This document shows positions 1 to 6,068 of a stretch of 7,776 bases of DNA, in pieces. The DNA is from Flavobacteriales bacterium (GTDB taxonomy: Bacteria > Bacteroidota > Bacteroidia > DT-38), in NCBI GenBank assembly GCA_013214975.1, contig JABSPR010000417.1, forward strand, positions 1 to 7,776. The letters run 5' to 3'. Within the stretch, counting starts at the first letter, position 1. Every line of letters begins with the position of its first letter. The notes under the pieces were generated by a model. That model ran no database searches. It had not been told where the DNA came from and saw only the letters and a program-made list of their open reading frames with translations. Both the position numbers and the translations under genes were made by a program.

Positions 1-356
1 CGAAAGACGAATTAACGGATAAACCAACTCGGTTTTTTGTCGCCGAAATTATTCGAGAAAAGATATTTCTACACTATAAAAAAGAGATTCCATATTCATG
101 CGAGGTCGTCATTGAATCATATGTTAAGGAGCCTGGTATCACGAAAATAAGGGCGTTGATAATGGTGATTAGAGATTCTCAGAAAGGTATTCTTATCGGC
201 CATCAAGGAAATAAGTTAAAACGTGTTGGTACCGAATCGCGAAAGGATATAGAAGCCTTTATTGGGGATAAAGTGTTTTTAGAAACTTTTGTGAAAGTGG
301 ATAAAGATTGGAGATCGAACGAATCGAGGCTTAAGGCATACGGATATTTAGAATAA
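1..356 (+). CDS. era: GTPase Era, C-terminal part (5' end outside window)
   Basis: This is the C-terminal part of Era, a membrane-associated GTPase that binds the 3' end of 16S rRNA and helps mature the 30S subunit. The reading frame is open from base 3, giving 117 visible residues up to a TAA stop; the GTPase domain lies upstream of the window. What is visible is the linker and type II KH domain: the family motif DKPTRFFVAEIIREKIF at the left edge, then RDSQKGILIGHQGNKLKRVG with the RNA-binding GxxG loop (GHQG), and the conserved ending VFLETFVKVDKDWR. An internal TTG at 156 is not the real start, because clear Era homology continues upstream of it. der starts 3 bp after the stop, so the two are very probably co-transcribed. 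The identification is firm from motif recall; the truncation is only the window edge. Confidence 0.96.
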   Translation, partial: KDELTDKPTRFFVAEIIREKIFLHYKKEIPYSCEVVIESYVKEPGITKIRALIMVIRDSQKGILIGHQGNKLKRVGTESRKDIEAFIGDKVFLETFVKVDKDWRSNESRLKAYGYLE

Positions 357-359
357 AGA

Positions 360-1670
360 ATGAGCAATATTGTAGCTATAGTAGGACGTCCGAATGTGGG
401 CAAATCAACCCTTTTTAACAGAATGTGTTCTGGGAGAAGAGCAATCGTTGATGAGCAGAGTGGAGTTACCCGAGATAGGCATTATGGCAGATCTGAATGG
501 AACGCTAGAAACTTTACTGTTATTGATACAGGCGGCTATGTTAAGGGGTCTGACGATGCATTTGAAGGAGAGATTCGAAAACAAGTTGTCTTGGCGATTG
601 ATGAGGCAGATGTAATCGTTTTTATGGTGGATGTAACTACGGGTATAACTACGCACGATGAGGTTGTGGCAAAAATGTTGCGCAAGAATAAAGACCGTGT
701 GCTGATGGTTGTGAACAAGGTAGATCGACATGATTTATCGGCTAGCGCTATGGAGTTTTATCGATTTGGCTTAGGCGATTTACATGAGATTTCTGCTGCT
801 GGTGGGGCAGGTACAGGAGATTTTATGGACGAAGTGGTAAAGTTATTACCCCCAGAAGAGGTTTTTAATGAGAAAGAAGAGTTACCTCGTTTTGCAATCG
901 TAGGAAGACCAAATGTTGGAAAATCGTCTCTAGCGAATGTTCTTCTTGGCAAGGAGCGAAACATCGTGACACCAATTTCGGGTACGACTAGAGACGCTAT
1001 CAATACGAGGTATACGGCTTTTGGTCATGACTTTATGTTGATCGACACAGCTGGGCTTCGAAAGAAAACCAAAGTGGATGAAGACTTGGAGTTTTATTCT
1101 ACTATTCGAACTGTTAGGGCTATTGAAAACTGTGACGTGTGCTTGCTGTTATTAGAAGCGCATGAAGGTATTATGTCTCAAGACATGAGTATTATAGATA
1201 TTATTTTAAAGAATAGAAGAGGGTTAGTAATATTGGTGAATAAGTGGGATCTAGTTAAGAATAAAGAGACCAATACGGTTCGTGATTTTGAAGAAGAGAT
1301 AAGAAAAAGAATGCAACCTTTTAATGATGTTCCAATCATCTTTACATCAGTGCATGAAAAGCAACGAATCTTTAAAGCTCTTGAAGAGGCTGAAGAGGTT
1401 TACAAGCGTCGAACACAAAAGATTACTACTTCAAAATTGAACGACATCATAGGGAAGATAGTTGAGCATTATCCGCCACCATCTGTTAGAGGTAGACATG
1501 TTAAGATTAAATATGTGACGCAACTTCCAACTTACGCTCCAACGTTTGCTTTCTTTTGTAACTACCCAAAAGATGTTAAGGATGCCTATAAGAGGTATTT
1601 AGAGAATCGAATGCGTGAGGAATTTAACTTTACCGGGGTTCCAATTCAAATGTTTTTCAGGGACAAATAG
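360..1670 (+). CDS. der: Ribosome biogenesis GTPase Der (EngA)
   Basis: Der is a tandem-GTPase protein needed for assembly of the 50S ribosomal subunit. Two complete G domains are visible. The first has the P-loop GRPNVGKS at residues 9-16, switch-region SGVTRDRHYG, DTGG at 56-59, NKVD at 119-122 and ISA at about 144-146. The second has GRPNVGKS at 182-189, SGTTRDA, DTAG at 229-232 and NKWD at 294-297. The last roughly 85 residues form the KH-like domain, recognisable by PPSVRGRHVKIKYVTQ and the closing FNFTGVPIQMFFRDK. The 436-aa length is typical of Bacteroidetes Der and shorter than the E. coli protein (about 490 aa). The ATG three bases after the era stop is chosen because the next residues run straight into the first P-loop; there is no clear Shine-Dalgarno. 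It is the last gene of the era-der unit and is followed by a strong hairpin terminator. Confidence 0.98.
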   Translation: MSNIVAIVGRPNVGKSTLFNRMCSGRRAIVDEQSGVTRDRHYGRSEWNARNFTVIDTGGYVKGSDDAFEGEIRKQVVLAIDEADVIVFMVDVTTGITTHDEVVAKMLRKNKDRVLMVVNKVDRHDLSASAMEFYRFGLGDLHEISAAGGAGTGDFMDEVVKLLPPEEVFNEKEELPRFAIVGRPNVGKSSLANVLLGKERNIVTPISGTTRDAINTRYTAFGHDFMLIDTAGLRKKTKVDEDLEFYSTIRTVRAIENCDVCLLLLEAHEGIMSQDMSIIDIILKNRRGLVILVNKWDLVKNKETNTVRDFEEEIRKRMQPFNDVPIIFTSVHEKQRIFKALEEAEEVYKRRTQKITTSKLNDIIGKIVEHYPPPSVRGRHVKIKYVTQLPTYAPTFAFFCNYPKDVKDAYKRYLENRMREEFNFTGVPIQMFFRDK

Positions 1671-1689
1671 AACGAGGATATTGAAATTC

Positions 1690-1726
1690 AAAAGCCCTAT
1701 TTACTAGTTAGTAAATAGGGCTTTTT
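1690..1726. terminator. Bidirectional intrinsic terminator between der and metK
   Basis: A perfect inverted repeat has 15-base arms (AAAAGCCCTATTTAC at 1690-1704 and its complement at 1711-1725) around a 6-base loop, TAGTTA. One more T-A pair can form in the loop, leaving a tetraloop. The plus strand ends in a T run and the left arm begins with four A, so both strands give a stem followed by U residues. It lies 19 bp after the der stop and 16 bp after (in the direction of transcription) the metK stop, so it can end both converging transcripts. Confidence 0.93.
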
Positions 1727-1742
1727 ATATTTTAGTGAAGAC

Positions 1743-3014
1743 TTATTTCAAGCCCAACTCTTTCTTGATTTGAGGAACGTAATCTAGTTTTTCCCAACCA
1801 AAGAATTCAACTTTTCTTGTAGTCGTTTTGCCATTTTTAATGAACTCTACATTCTTGGATACTGGTTTCCTGCCCATGTGTCCGTACGCTGCAGAGATTT
1901 TAAAAATAGGATTTGTTAAACCGAATCGCTTAATAATAGCTGCTGGTCTTAGGTCAAATATCTTTTCAATGATTTTAGCTAATTCGCCGTCAGACATTAT
2001 GTTTCCTTTCTTGTCTTTAACTTTAGAAGTCCCATAAGTATTAACAAACACACCCACTGGTTGAGCAACACCGATTGCATAAGCAACTTGCGTTAATACT
2101 TCAGTAGCGACTCCTGCTGCAACCATATTCTTGGCTACATGTCGCATTGCATAGGCTGCAGATCTATCCACTTTCGAAGAATCCTTTCCAGAGAATGCAC
2201 CGCCACCATGAGCACCTTTACCGCCATATGTATCAACGATAATTTTTCTTCCCGTTAGTCCTGTATCTCCATGAGGTCCACCAATAACAAATTTCCCAGT
2301 AGGGTTAACATGGTAAGTTATTTTGCCTTTGAACAGCTCTTGAACGGCTTTCGTTTGTTTCTTTACCACCGCAGGAATAAGAATATTTATAACGTCTTTC
2401 TTGATTTTATCTAACATCTTTTTGTCAGGGCCAAAATCATCGTGCTGTGTAGAGATAACGATCGTGTCGATGGCAATCGGCTTGTTGTTGTCGTCGTACT
2501 TGATTGTAACCTGTGATTTGGAATCTGGTCTCAAATATTTCATTTGCTTGCCACTTCTTCTAAGTGCTGCAAGCTCTTCCAAAAGTTTGTGTGAAAGGTC
2601 TAACGCAAGAGGCATGTAACTAGGCGTTTCTTTTGTAGCATATCCGAACATCATTCCTTGATCTCCTGCTCCTTGGTCTTCTGCTTTTTTTCTTTCAACA
2701 CCCTGGTTAATGTCGTTAGACTGTTCATGTAATGTTGAAATTACTGCACATGAATCGCCATCAAATTTGTAATCAGATTTGTTATAGCCAATGTCGTTAA
2801 TTACTCCTCTAACTATTTTTTGAACATCAATATATCCACTAGTTTTAACTTCTCCGCTAATCACAGCAAGACCAGTTGTAACTAGGGTTTCACATGCAAC
2901 TTTGGAAGTAGCATCTTGTCTTAAGAATTCGTCTAAGATAGCGTCAGAAATTTGATCAGCTACTTTGTCTGGATGTCCTTCAGAAACCGATTCTGATGTA
3001 AATAAATAGGCCAT
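1743..3014 (-). CDS. metK: S-adenosylmethionine synthase (methionine adenosyltransferase)
   Basis: MetK makes S-adenosylmethionine from ATP and methionine in the cytoplasm, releasing phosphate and diphosphate; the product supplies methyl groups for RNA, DNA and protein modification. Family landmarks appear in order: FTSESVSEGHPDKVADQISD at the N-terminus with catalytic His14 and metal-binding Asp16; the first signature GAGDQG at 115-120; LRPDSKSQVT with Asp164 and Lys166; GDTGLTGRKIIVDTYGG around 249-265; and the glycine-rich P-loop-like GGGAFSGKD at 270-278. At 423 aa it is longer than E. coli MetK (384 aa), in line with Bacteroidetes homologues. The extra length includes the lysine-rich stretch near 197-225 and the C-terminal tail. 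The ATG is chosen because MAYLFTSESVSEGHPDK matches the family start. It follows gldA on the same strand after 71 bp but has its own promoter-like sequence. No defect is seen. Confidence 0.98.
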   Translation of the reverse strand: MAYLFTSESVSEGHPDKVADQISDAILDEFLRQDATSKVACETLVTTGLAVISGEVKTSGYIDVQKIVRGVINDIGYNKSDYKFDGDSCAVISTLHEQSNDINQGVERKKAEDQGAGDQGMMFGYATKETPSYMPLALDLSHKLLEELAALRRSGKQMKYLRPDSKSQVTIKYDDNNKPIAIDTIVISTQHDDFGPDKKMLDKIKKDVINILIPAVVKKQTKAVQELFKGKITYHVNPTGKFVIGGPHGDTGLTGRKIIVDTYGGKGAHGGGAFSGKDSSKVDRSAAYAMRHVAKNMVAAGVATEVLTQVAYAIGVAQPVGVFVNTYGTSKVKDKKGNIMSDGELAKIIEKIFDLRPAAIIKRFGLTNPIFKISAAYGHMGRKPVSKNVEFIKNGKTTTRKVEFFGWEKLDYVPQIKKELGLK

Positions 3015-3045
3015 AAATTATTGTTTAATAAGTTTTTAATAGAAA

Positions 3046-3075
3046 CGAAGATATTTAATACGCTTGATTATACAA
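3046..3075 (-). promoter_or_regulatory. Bacteroidetes-type promoter candidate for metK
   Basis: Read on the minus strand, TTG (3075-3073) is followed after 19 bases by TATCTTCG (3053-3046), a one-mismatch copy of the Bacteroidetes -7 consensus TAnnTTTG. The spacing equals that of the atpD promoter in this window. Transcription would begin near 3040, leaving a leader of about 25 nt before the metK ATG. Its position just after gldA suggests metK can be transcribed independently of gldA. I see no terminator between the two genes, so readthrough is also possible. Confidence 0.6.
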
Positions 3076-3085
3076 TGAAGTTTTA

Positions 3086-3997
3086 CTATTTCTGTGAAGT
3101 GAGTTCTTTGAAAATGGTTTCTAGGTTTTGATCTTCTTTCCTTAATTCGAGCACAGATAACGAATTTTCTACTGCGAAATTGAAGATTTTTGGTCGTGCA
3201 TCGTCGTTAGAATTTACTTCTAAGACCCATTTATTAGAACCGTTTTCAATAGCCTGTTTAACACCCTCGATTTTTATTAGTTCGTCGGATGAAGTAACGT
3301 TATCGAATTCTACAATAATAACTTGTTGATGATTTGTAGCGTTCTTTATTTCTCCTATCGGTTTGTCAATAACGATCGACCCGTTATTAATAATAATGAC
3401 TTTGTCGCAAACAGCCTCGACTTCCTGCATAATATGTGTCGACATCATGACCGTTTTTTCACGCCCAACTTTTTTAATAAGGTTTCTAATCTCATCCAAT
3501 TGATTCGGGTCTAATCCAGTGGTTGGTTCATCTAATACAAGTACTTCTGGATCATGAATCATTGCCTGGGCCAATCCAACACGTTGGCGAAAACCTTTTG
3601 ATAATGCACCTATTTTTTTACTCTGTTCTACTTCTAATCCGGTTAGATAAATCATCTCTTTAACTCGATCATCAATGTTTTTTACTTTGTGGACCCCCCC
3701 AATAAATGCTAAATATTCTTTAACATACATATCGAGGTATAGAGGATTATGTTCGGGTAGGTATCCTACTTTCTTTCGGATGTCAATAGAATTGGTTTCA
3801 GTATCAAATCCACATACAGAAACATTACCATTTGTTTGTGGAATATAACATGTAATTATTTTCATCATGGTAGATTTGCCTGCTCCATTTGGTCCAAGGA
3901 ATCCGACAATTTCTCCCGATTTGATTTCGAAACTAAGGTTGTCGAGTGCCTTTTGCTCTCCGTACGTTTTAGTGATGTTATTTACAATAATGGACAT
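3086..3997 (-). CDS. gldA: Gliding-motility-type ABC transporter ATP-binding protein GldA
   Basis: This is an ABC ATPase of the GldA type. In Flavobacterium johnsoniae GldA works with the membrane proteins GldF and GldG, neither of which is in this window, and is needed for surface gliding. Visible nucleotide-binding elements are Walker A GPNGAGKS at 35-42, the ABC signature in the variant form LSKGFRQR at 132-139, Walker B VLVLDEP at 152-158 with Glu157, D-loop GLD at 161-163 and the switch His at 188. The usual Q-loop glutamine position reads Glu in YLPEHNPLYLDMYVKEYL, a motif also seen in GldA. The last roughly 85 residues are a divergent C-terminal region. No membrane segment is present. 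The start matches the GldA N-terminus (MSIIVNNITKTYG). A run of seven G lies in its coding strand. An ABC-2-type ATPase other than GldA is the main alternative, but the motif match favours GldA; whether the organism glides cannot be told from this gene. Confidence 0.9.
   Translation of the reverse strand: MSIIVNNITKTYGEQKALDNLSFEIKSGEIVGFLGPNGAGKSTMMKIITCYIPQTNGNVSVCGFDTETNSIDIRKKVGYLPEHNPLYLDMYVKEYLAFIGGVHKVKNIDDRVKEMIYLTGLEVEQSKKIGALSKGFRQRVGLAQAMIHDPEVLVLDEPTTGLDPNQLDEIRNLIKKVGREKTVMMSTHIMQEVEAVCDKVIIINNGSIVIDKPIGEIKNATNHQQVIIVEFDNVTSSDELIKIEGVKQAIENGSNKWVLEVNSNDDARPKIFNFAVENSLSVLELRKEDQNLETIFKELTSQK
3694..3700. repeat. Homopolymer run of seven C (seven G on the gldA coding strand)
   Basis: The plus strand has seven consecutive C, in AT-rich surroundings. 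On the gldA coding strand this gives GGG GGG GTC, encoding Gly-Gly-Val around residues 100-102. It is the longest G/C homopolymer I noticed in the window and sits in a part of GldA that varies between species. Confidence 0.9.
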
Positions 3998-4061
3998 TCT
4001 CGATGCGTAGATTGGTGTTGCAGCTAAATTACGAAAGTTTATAAGCCTTTGGTAGAGCTGA

Positions 4062-4069
4062 TATATTTG
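4062..4069 (+). promoter_or_regulatory. Possible -7 element for the rsgA operon
   Basis: TATATTTG is an exact match to the Bacteroidetes -7 consensus TAnnTTTG. Transcription from it would start about 20 nt before the rsgA ATG at 4098. No TTG lies at the usual distance (about 17-23 bp); the nearest TTG, at 4049-4051, leaves only 10 bp. A second exact match, TACATTTG at 4084-4091, is too close to the ATG for an ordinary leader. One of the two probably belongs to the promoter, but the missing -33 element keeps confidence low. No equally good element is visible for the divergent gldA. Confidence 0.35.
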
Positions 4070-4080
4070 AACTTCTTAAG

Positions 4081-4098
4081 TTATACATTTGTGTATAA
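4081..4098. repeat. Inverted repeat overlapping the rsgA start codon
   Basis: TTATACA (4081-4087) and its exact complement TGTATAA (4092-4098) flank the tetranucleotide TTTG. The last base of the right arm is the A of the rsgA ATG. In RNA, one extra G-U pair (4080 with 4099) would also cover the second base of the start codon. A shorter repeat, AACTT-CTT-AAGTT, lies immediately upstream at 4070-4082. It could be an operator or a weak start-blocking hairpin, or chance in AT-rich DNA. Confidence 0.5.
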
Positions 4099-5030
4099 TG
4101 AATGGAGTCGTAATAAAATCTACAGGAGCCATCTGCTGGGTAAAGGATGATAACGGTGAAAAGCATGAATGCGTGATCCGAGGAAAGTTTCGAATGGCGA
4201 ATATTCGGGATACAAATCCAGTTGCCGTAGGAGATTATGTAGAATTCAATAAGCTCGATGGGTTAAGTCAGGTCGTTAAAATTAAGAAGAGAAAGAATTA
4301 CATCATTCGAAAATCTGTAAATCTCTCGAAGCATTCACAAATACTTGCGGCTAATATCGACCAAGCATTACTTCTTGTTACTTTGAAACAACCCGAAACT
4401 TCAACGGGATTTATAGATCGTTTTCTCGTAACCGCCGAGGCTTATAAAATCCCATGTAAAATTATTTTTAATAAGGTCGATGTATACGATGATCAAGGTC
4501 TTCTGGAGATGAGAGAATTAAAAGAGATGTATGCACGTATTGGCTATGAATGCTTTGAAGCTAGCACGCATAATGATGGAAATGCAGATATGATATATGG
4601 TTTGATTAAAGATCAAATAAATGTGATTTCGGGTCATTCGGGAGTTGGTAAATCTACTTTGATAAATGAACTGAACCCGGAATTGAATGTAAGAACAGGC
4701 GAGATATCGTCTTACCATGAAAAAGGAACTCACGTTACTACATTTGCCGAGATGTTGGAAGTTAGAGACAATACTTACATCATTGATACTCCAGGAGTAA
4801 AAAGTTTTGGGCTTATTGATATTGAAAAAGAGGAATTATCTCACTATTTCATTGAAATGAAAGAGTTATTACCAGGTTGTAAGTTTAATAATTGCCAACA
4901 CATTAACGAGCCTAAATGCGCTGTAAAAGACGCCGTTGAGAATGGAGGAATTAGTCAATCCCGATACAAGAACTACGTTGAAATGTATTACAGTGATGAA
5001 TCTGAAACTTATAGAACGAATAGTTATTAA
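4098..5030 (+). CDS. rsgA: Ribosome small-subunit-dependent GTPase RsgA (YjeQ)
   Basis: RsgA is a circularly permuted GTPase that checks late 30S subunit maturation and whose activity is stimulated by the 30S particle. The domains are in the expected order: an N-terminal OB fold (about residues 1-70, with VVIKSTGAICWVKDD and VAVGDYVEF), then the permuted G domain with NKVD at 125-128 ahead of the P-loop GHSGVGKST at 179-187 and DTPG at 230-233. The C-terminal zinc-binding helical domain carries Cys261, Cys266, His268 and Cys274, the same spacing as the E. coli zinc knuckle. The 310-aa length is normal for Bacteroidetes. I chose the ATG at 4098; an in-frame TTG at 4089 would add only Met-Cys-Ile, overlaps a promoter-like box and matches no family start. 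It is first in an operon with dtd and the MazG-like gene, and overlaps dtd by one base. Confidence 0.97.
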   Translation: MNGVVIKSTGAICWVKDDNGEKHECVIRGKFRMANIRDTNPVAVGDYVEFNKLDGLSQVVKIKKRKNYIIRKSVNLSKHSQILAANIDQALLLVTLKQPETSTGFIDRFLVTAEAYKIPCKIIFNKVDVYDDQGLLEMRELKEMYARIGYECFEASTHNDGNADMIYGLIKDQINVISGHSGVGKSTLINELNPELNVRTGEISSYHEKGTHVTTFAEMLEVRDNTYIIDTPGVKSFGLIDIEKEELSHYFIEMKELLPGCKFNNCQHINEPKCAVKDAVENGGISQSRYKNYVEMYYSDESETYRTNSY

Positions 5031-5482
5031 TGAAGGTTGTAATCCAAAAGGTATCTGAAGCTAGCGTGGTTATTGATGGCGTTCTAAATGGTGAAATCGC
5101 AGAAGGATTAATGATATTAGTAGGGGTATCACCAGATGATAATAAATCAGATGTGGATTGGTTAAGCGGTAAAATAAGCAGGCTTAGAATCTTTAATGAT
5201 CCACAAGGGATTCCTAATTTAAGTGTAAAAGATGTTCAGGGGGATATTCTTCTTATATCTCAATTTACGCTCTTTGCGAGCACTGAAAAAGGCAATAGGC
5301 CTTCGTATATCAATGCCGCTGGCCCTGATGTAGCAGTGCCTTTATATGAGGCTATGAGGGATAAACTACAAGATGAATTGGGAAAGAAGATCGAAACAGG
5401 TGTTTTTGGGGCTGATATGAAAGTTTCCCTAGTTAATAATGGTCCCATAACAATTACAATCGACTCAAAGAATAGAGATTAA
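5030..5482 (+). CDS. dtd: D-aminoacyl-tRNA deacylase
   Basis: Dtd hydrolyses D-amino acids (and glycine mischarged on tRNA-Ala) from tRNA, keeping them out of protein synthesis. The protein is 150 aa, the usual length for this cytoplasmic homodimer. The N-terminus MKVVIQKVSEASVVIDG is typical. Both active-site motifs are present: SQFTLFAST with Ser77 and Gln78, and the Gly-cisPro motif in NNGPITI at Gly138-Pro139, which reaches across the dimer and rejects L-aminoacyl groups. The start ATG shares its A with the TAA stop of rsgA (TAATG), and its own stop overlaps the next start in the same way. Ribosomes could re-initiate at these junctions without a Shine-Dalgarno, which would keep the three products linked. 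The family assignment is not in doubt. Confidence 0.97.
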   Translation: MKVVIQKVSEASVVIDGVLNGEIAEGLMILVGVSPDDNKSDVDWLSGKISRLRIFNDPQGIPNLSVKDVQGDILLISQFTLFASTEKGNRPSYINAAGPDVAVPLYEAMRDKLQDELGKKIETGVFGADMKVSLVNNGPITITIDSKNRD

Positions 5483-5808
5483 TGAGAATATCTGAGGCAC
5501 AGGAAAAAGTAGATGAATGGATCAAAAAATATGGAGTTCGATATTATAATGAGCTAACCAATATGGCAGTTCTTACTGAGGAAGTGGGTGAAGTAGCTCG
5601 GATCATATCTAGAAAGTATGGTGAACAATCTTTCAAGGAGTCAGATAAGGACAAAGAACTTTCGAAGGAATTAGCAGATGTGTTATTCGTGATTATTTGT
5701 TTAGCAAACCAAACAGGTGTTGATCTAGGAGCTGCCTTGAAAGAAAACCTTATAAGCAAAGCCGATAGAGATCAGCAAAGACATCAAGAAAACGAAAAAC
5801 TTAAGTAG
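5482..5808 (+). CDS. MazG-like nucleotide pyrophosphohydrolase
   Basis: This is a small all-alpha NTP pyrophosphohydrolase of the MazG superfamily, which hydrolyses nucleoside triphosphates to monophosphate and diphosphate, often as house-cleaning of damaged or non-canonical nucleotides. The 108-aa protein carries one MazG domain with the metal-binding pattern EExxE-ExxD: Glu33, Glu34, Glu37, then Glu63 and Asp66 after 25 residues, within the family range. The sequence LTEEVGEVARIISRKYGEQS followed by ELADVLFVIICLANQTGVDL is typical of the Bacteroidetes members that lie next to dtd. The true substrate cannot be read from sequence. The lysine- and glutamate-rich C-terminus is short and polar. 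Its ATG overlaps the dtd stop by one base, and it is the last gene of the rsgA-dtd operon; its TAG directly abuts the stop of convergent atpC. It is not full-length two-domain MazG, so I give no gene symbol. Confidence 0.9.
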   Translation: MRISEAQEKVDEWIKKYGVRYYNELTNMAVLTEEVGEVARIISRKYGEQSFKESDKDKELSKELADVLFVIICLANQTGVDLGAALKENLISKADRDQQRHQENEKLK

Positions 5809-6054
5809 TTAAATAGACTCAGCTAATATTATTAGCTTGTTATTTTGAACTTCAGCAACACCGCCACCTTTTAGATCGTAAACTGTTTCTTCACCATTAG
5901 CATCAATAACTTTCAACGGTCCACTTTGTAAAGTGCTAATTAAAGCAGCATGGTTGTCAAGGATTCCTAAAGAGCCATCAGATCCAGGCAAAGTTACCGA
6001 AGTCGCTTCGCCTGAAAAAACACTTTTGTCTGGTGTAATTATTTCTAATTCCAT
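5809..6054 (-). CDS. atpC: ATP synthase F1 epsilon subunit, short form
   Basis: Epsilon is part of the central rotor stalk of F1F0 ATP synthase, binding gamma and the c-ring. The 81-aa protein fits the N-terminal beta-sandwich domain only: MELEIITPDKSVFSGEATSVTLPGSDGSLGILDNH contains the family PGSDGxLGIL pattern with the following Asn-His, and the chain ends at KLIILAESI. E. coli epsilon has about 138 residues, the rest being a two-helix C-terminal domain that inhibits ATP hydrolysis and is absent here. Short epsilon subunits are usual in Bacteroidetes, so this is probably a lineage trait rather than a truncation. The ATG lies 14 bp after the atpD stop without a Shine-Dalgarno, so the gene is co-transcribed with atpD. 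Its stop codon directly abuts the stop of the convergent pyrophosphohydrolase gene. Confidence 0.95.
   Translation of the reverse strand: MELEIITPDKSVFSGEATSVTLPGSDGSLGILDNHAALISTLQSGPLKVIDANGEETVYDLKGGGVAEVQNNKLIILAESI
5821..5846 (+). terminator. Weak terminator-like hairpin inside the atpC 3' end
   Basis: AGCTAAT (5821-5827), the loop ATT and the exact complement ATTAGCT (5831-5837) are followed on the plus strand by TGTTATTTT. The stem starts 12 bp after the stop of the pyrophosphohydrolase gene, the normal place for a terminator, yet lies wholly within atpC codons. The stem is short and AT-rich and the T tract is interrupted, so termination would be inefficient. On the minus strand no T run follows, so it is unlikely to end the atp transcript. 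Confidence 0.35.
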
Positions 6055-6068
6055 GTTAGACTATATTT

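Noticed and set aside
156..158. TTG as the start of a short separate gene before der
   Set aside because: The same frame is open back to the window edge and encodes conserved Era sequence on both sides, so this is the interior of era.
405..731. 108-codon open frame on the minus strand inside der
   Set aside because: It is an antisense shadow of a clearly conserved GTPase gene. The predicted protein has no recognisable domain and no promoter or start context of its own.
3015..3085. SAM riboswitch or terminator in the metK leader
   Set aside because: The region between gldA and metK is only 71 bp, and a transcript from the predicted promoter would have a leader of about 25 nt, too short for a riboswitch. 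No strong stem with a T run is present.
4089..4097. TTG start nine bases upstream for rsgA
   Set aside because: It would add Met-Cys-Ile before the family-like MNGVVIKSTG, overlaps a promoter-like box and the inverted repeat, and an ATG is available.
3998..4097. Small gene or ncRNA in the gldA-rsgA divergent region
   Set aside because: The 100-bp region has no convincing reading frame or stable fold; promoter elements and two short inverted repeats account for it.
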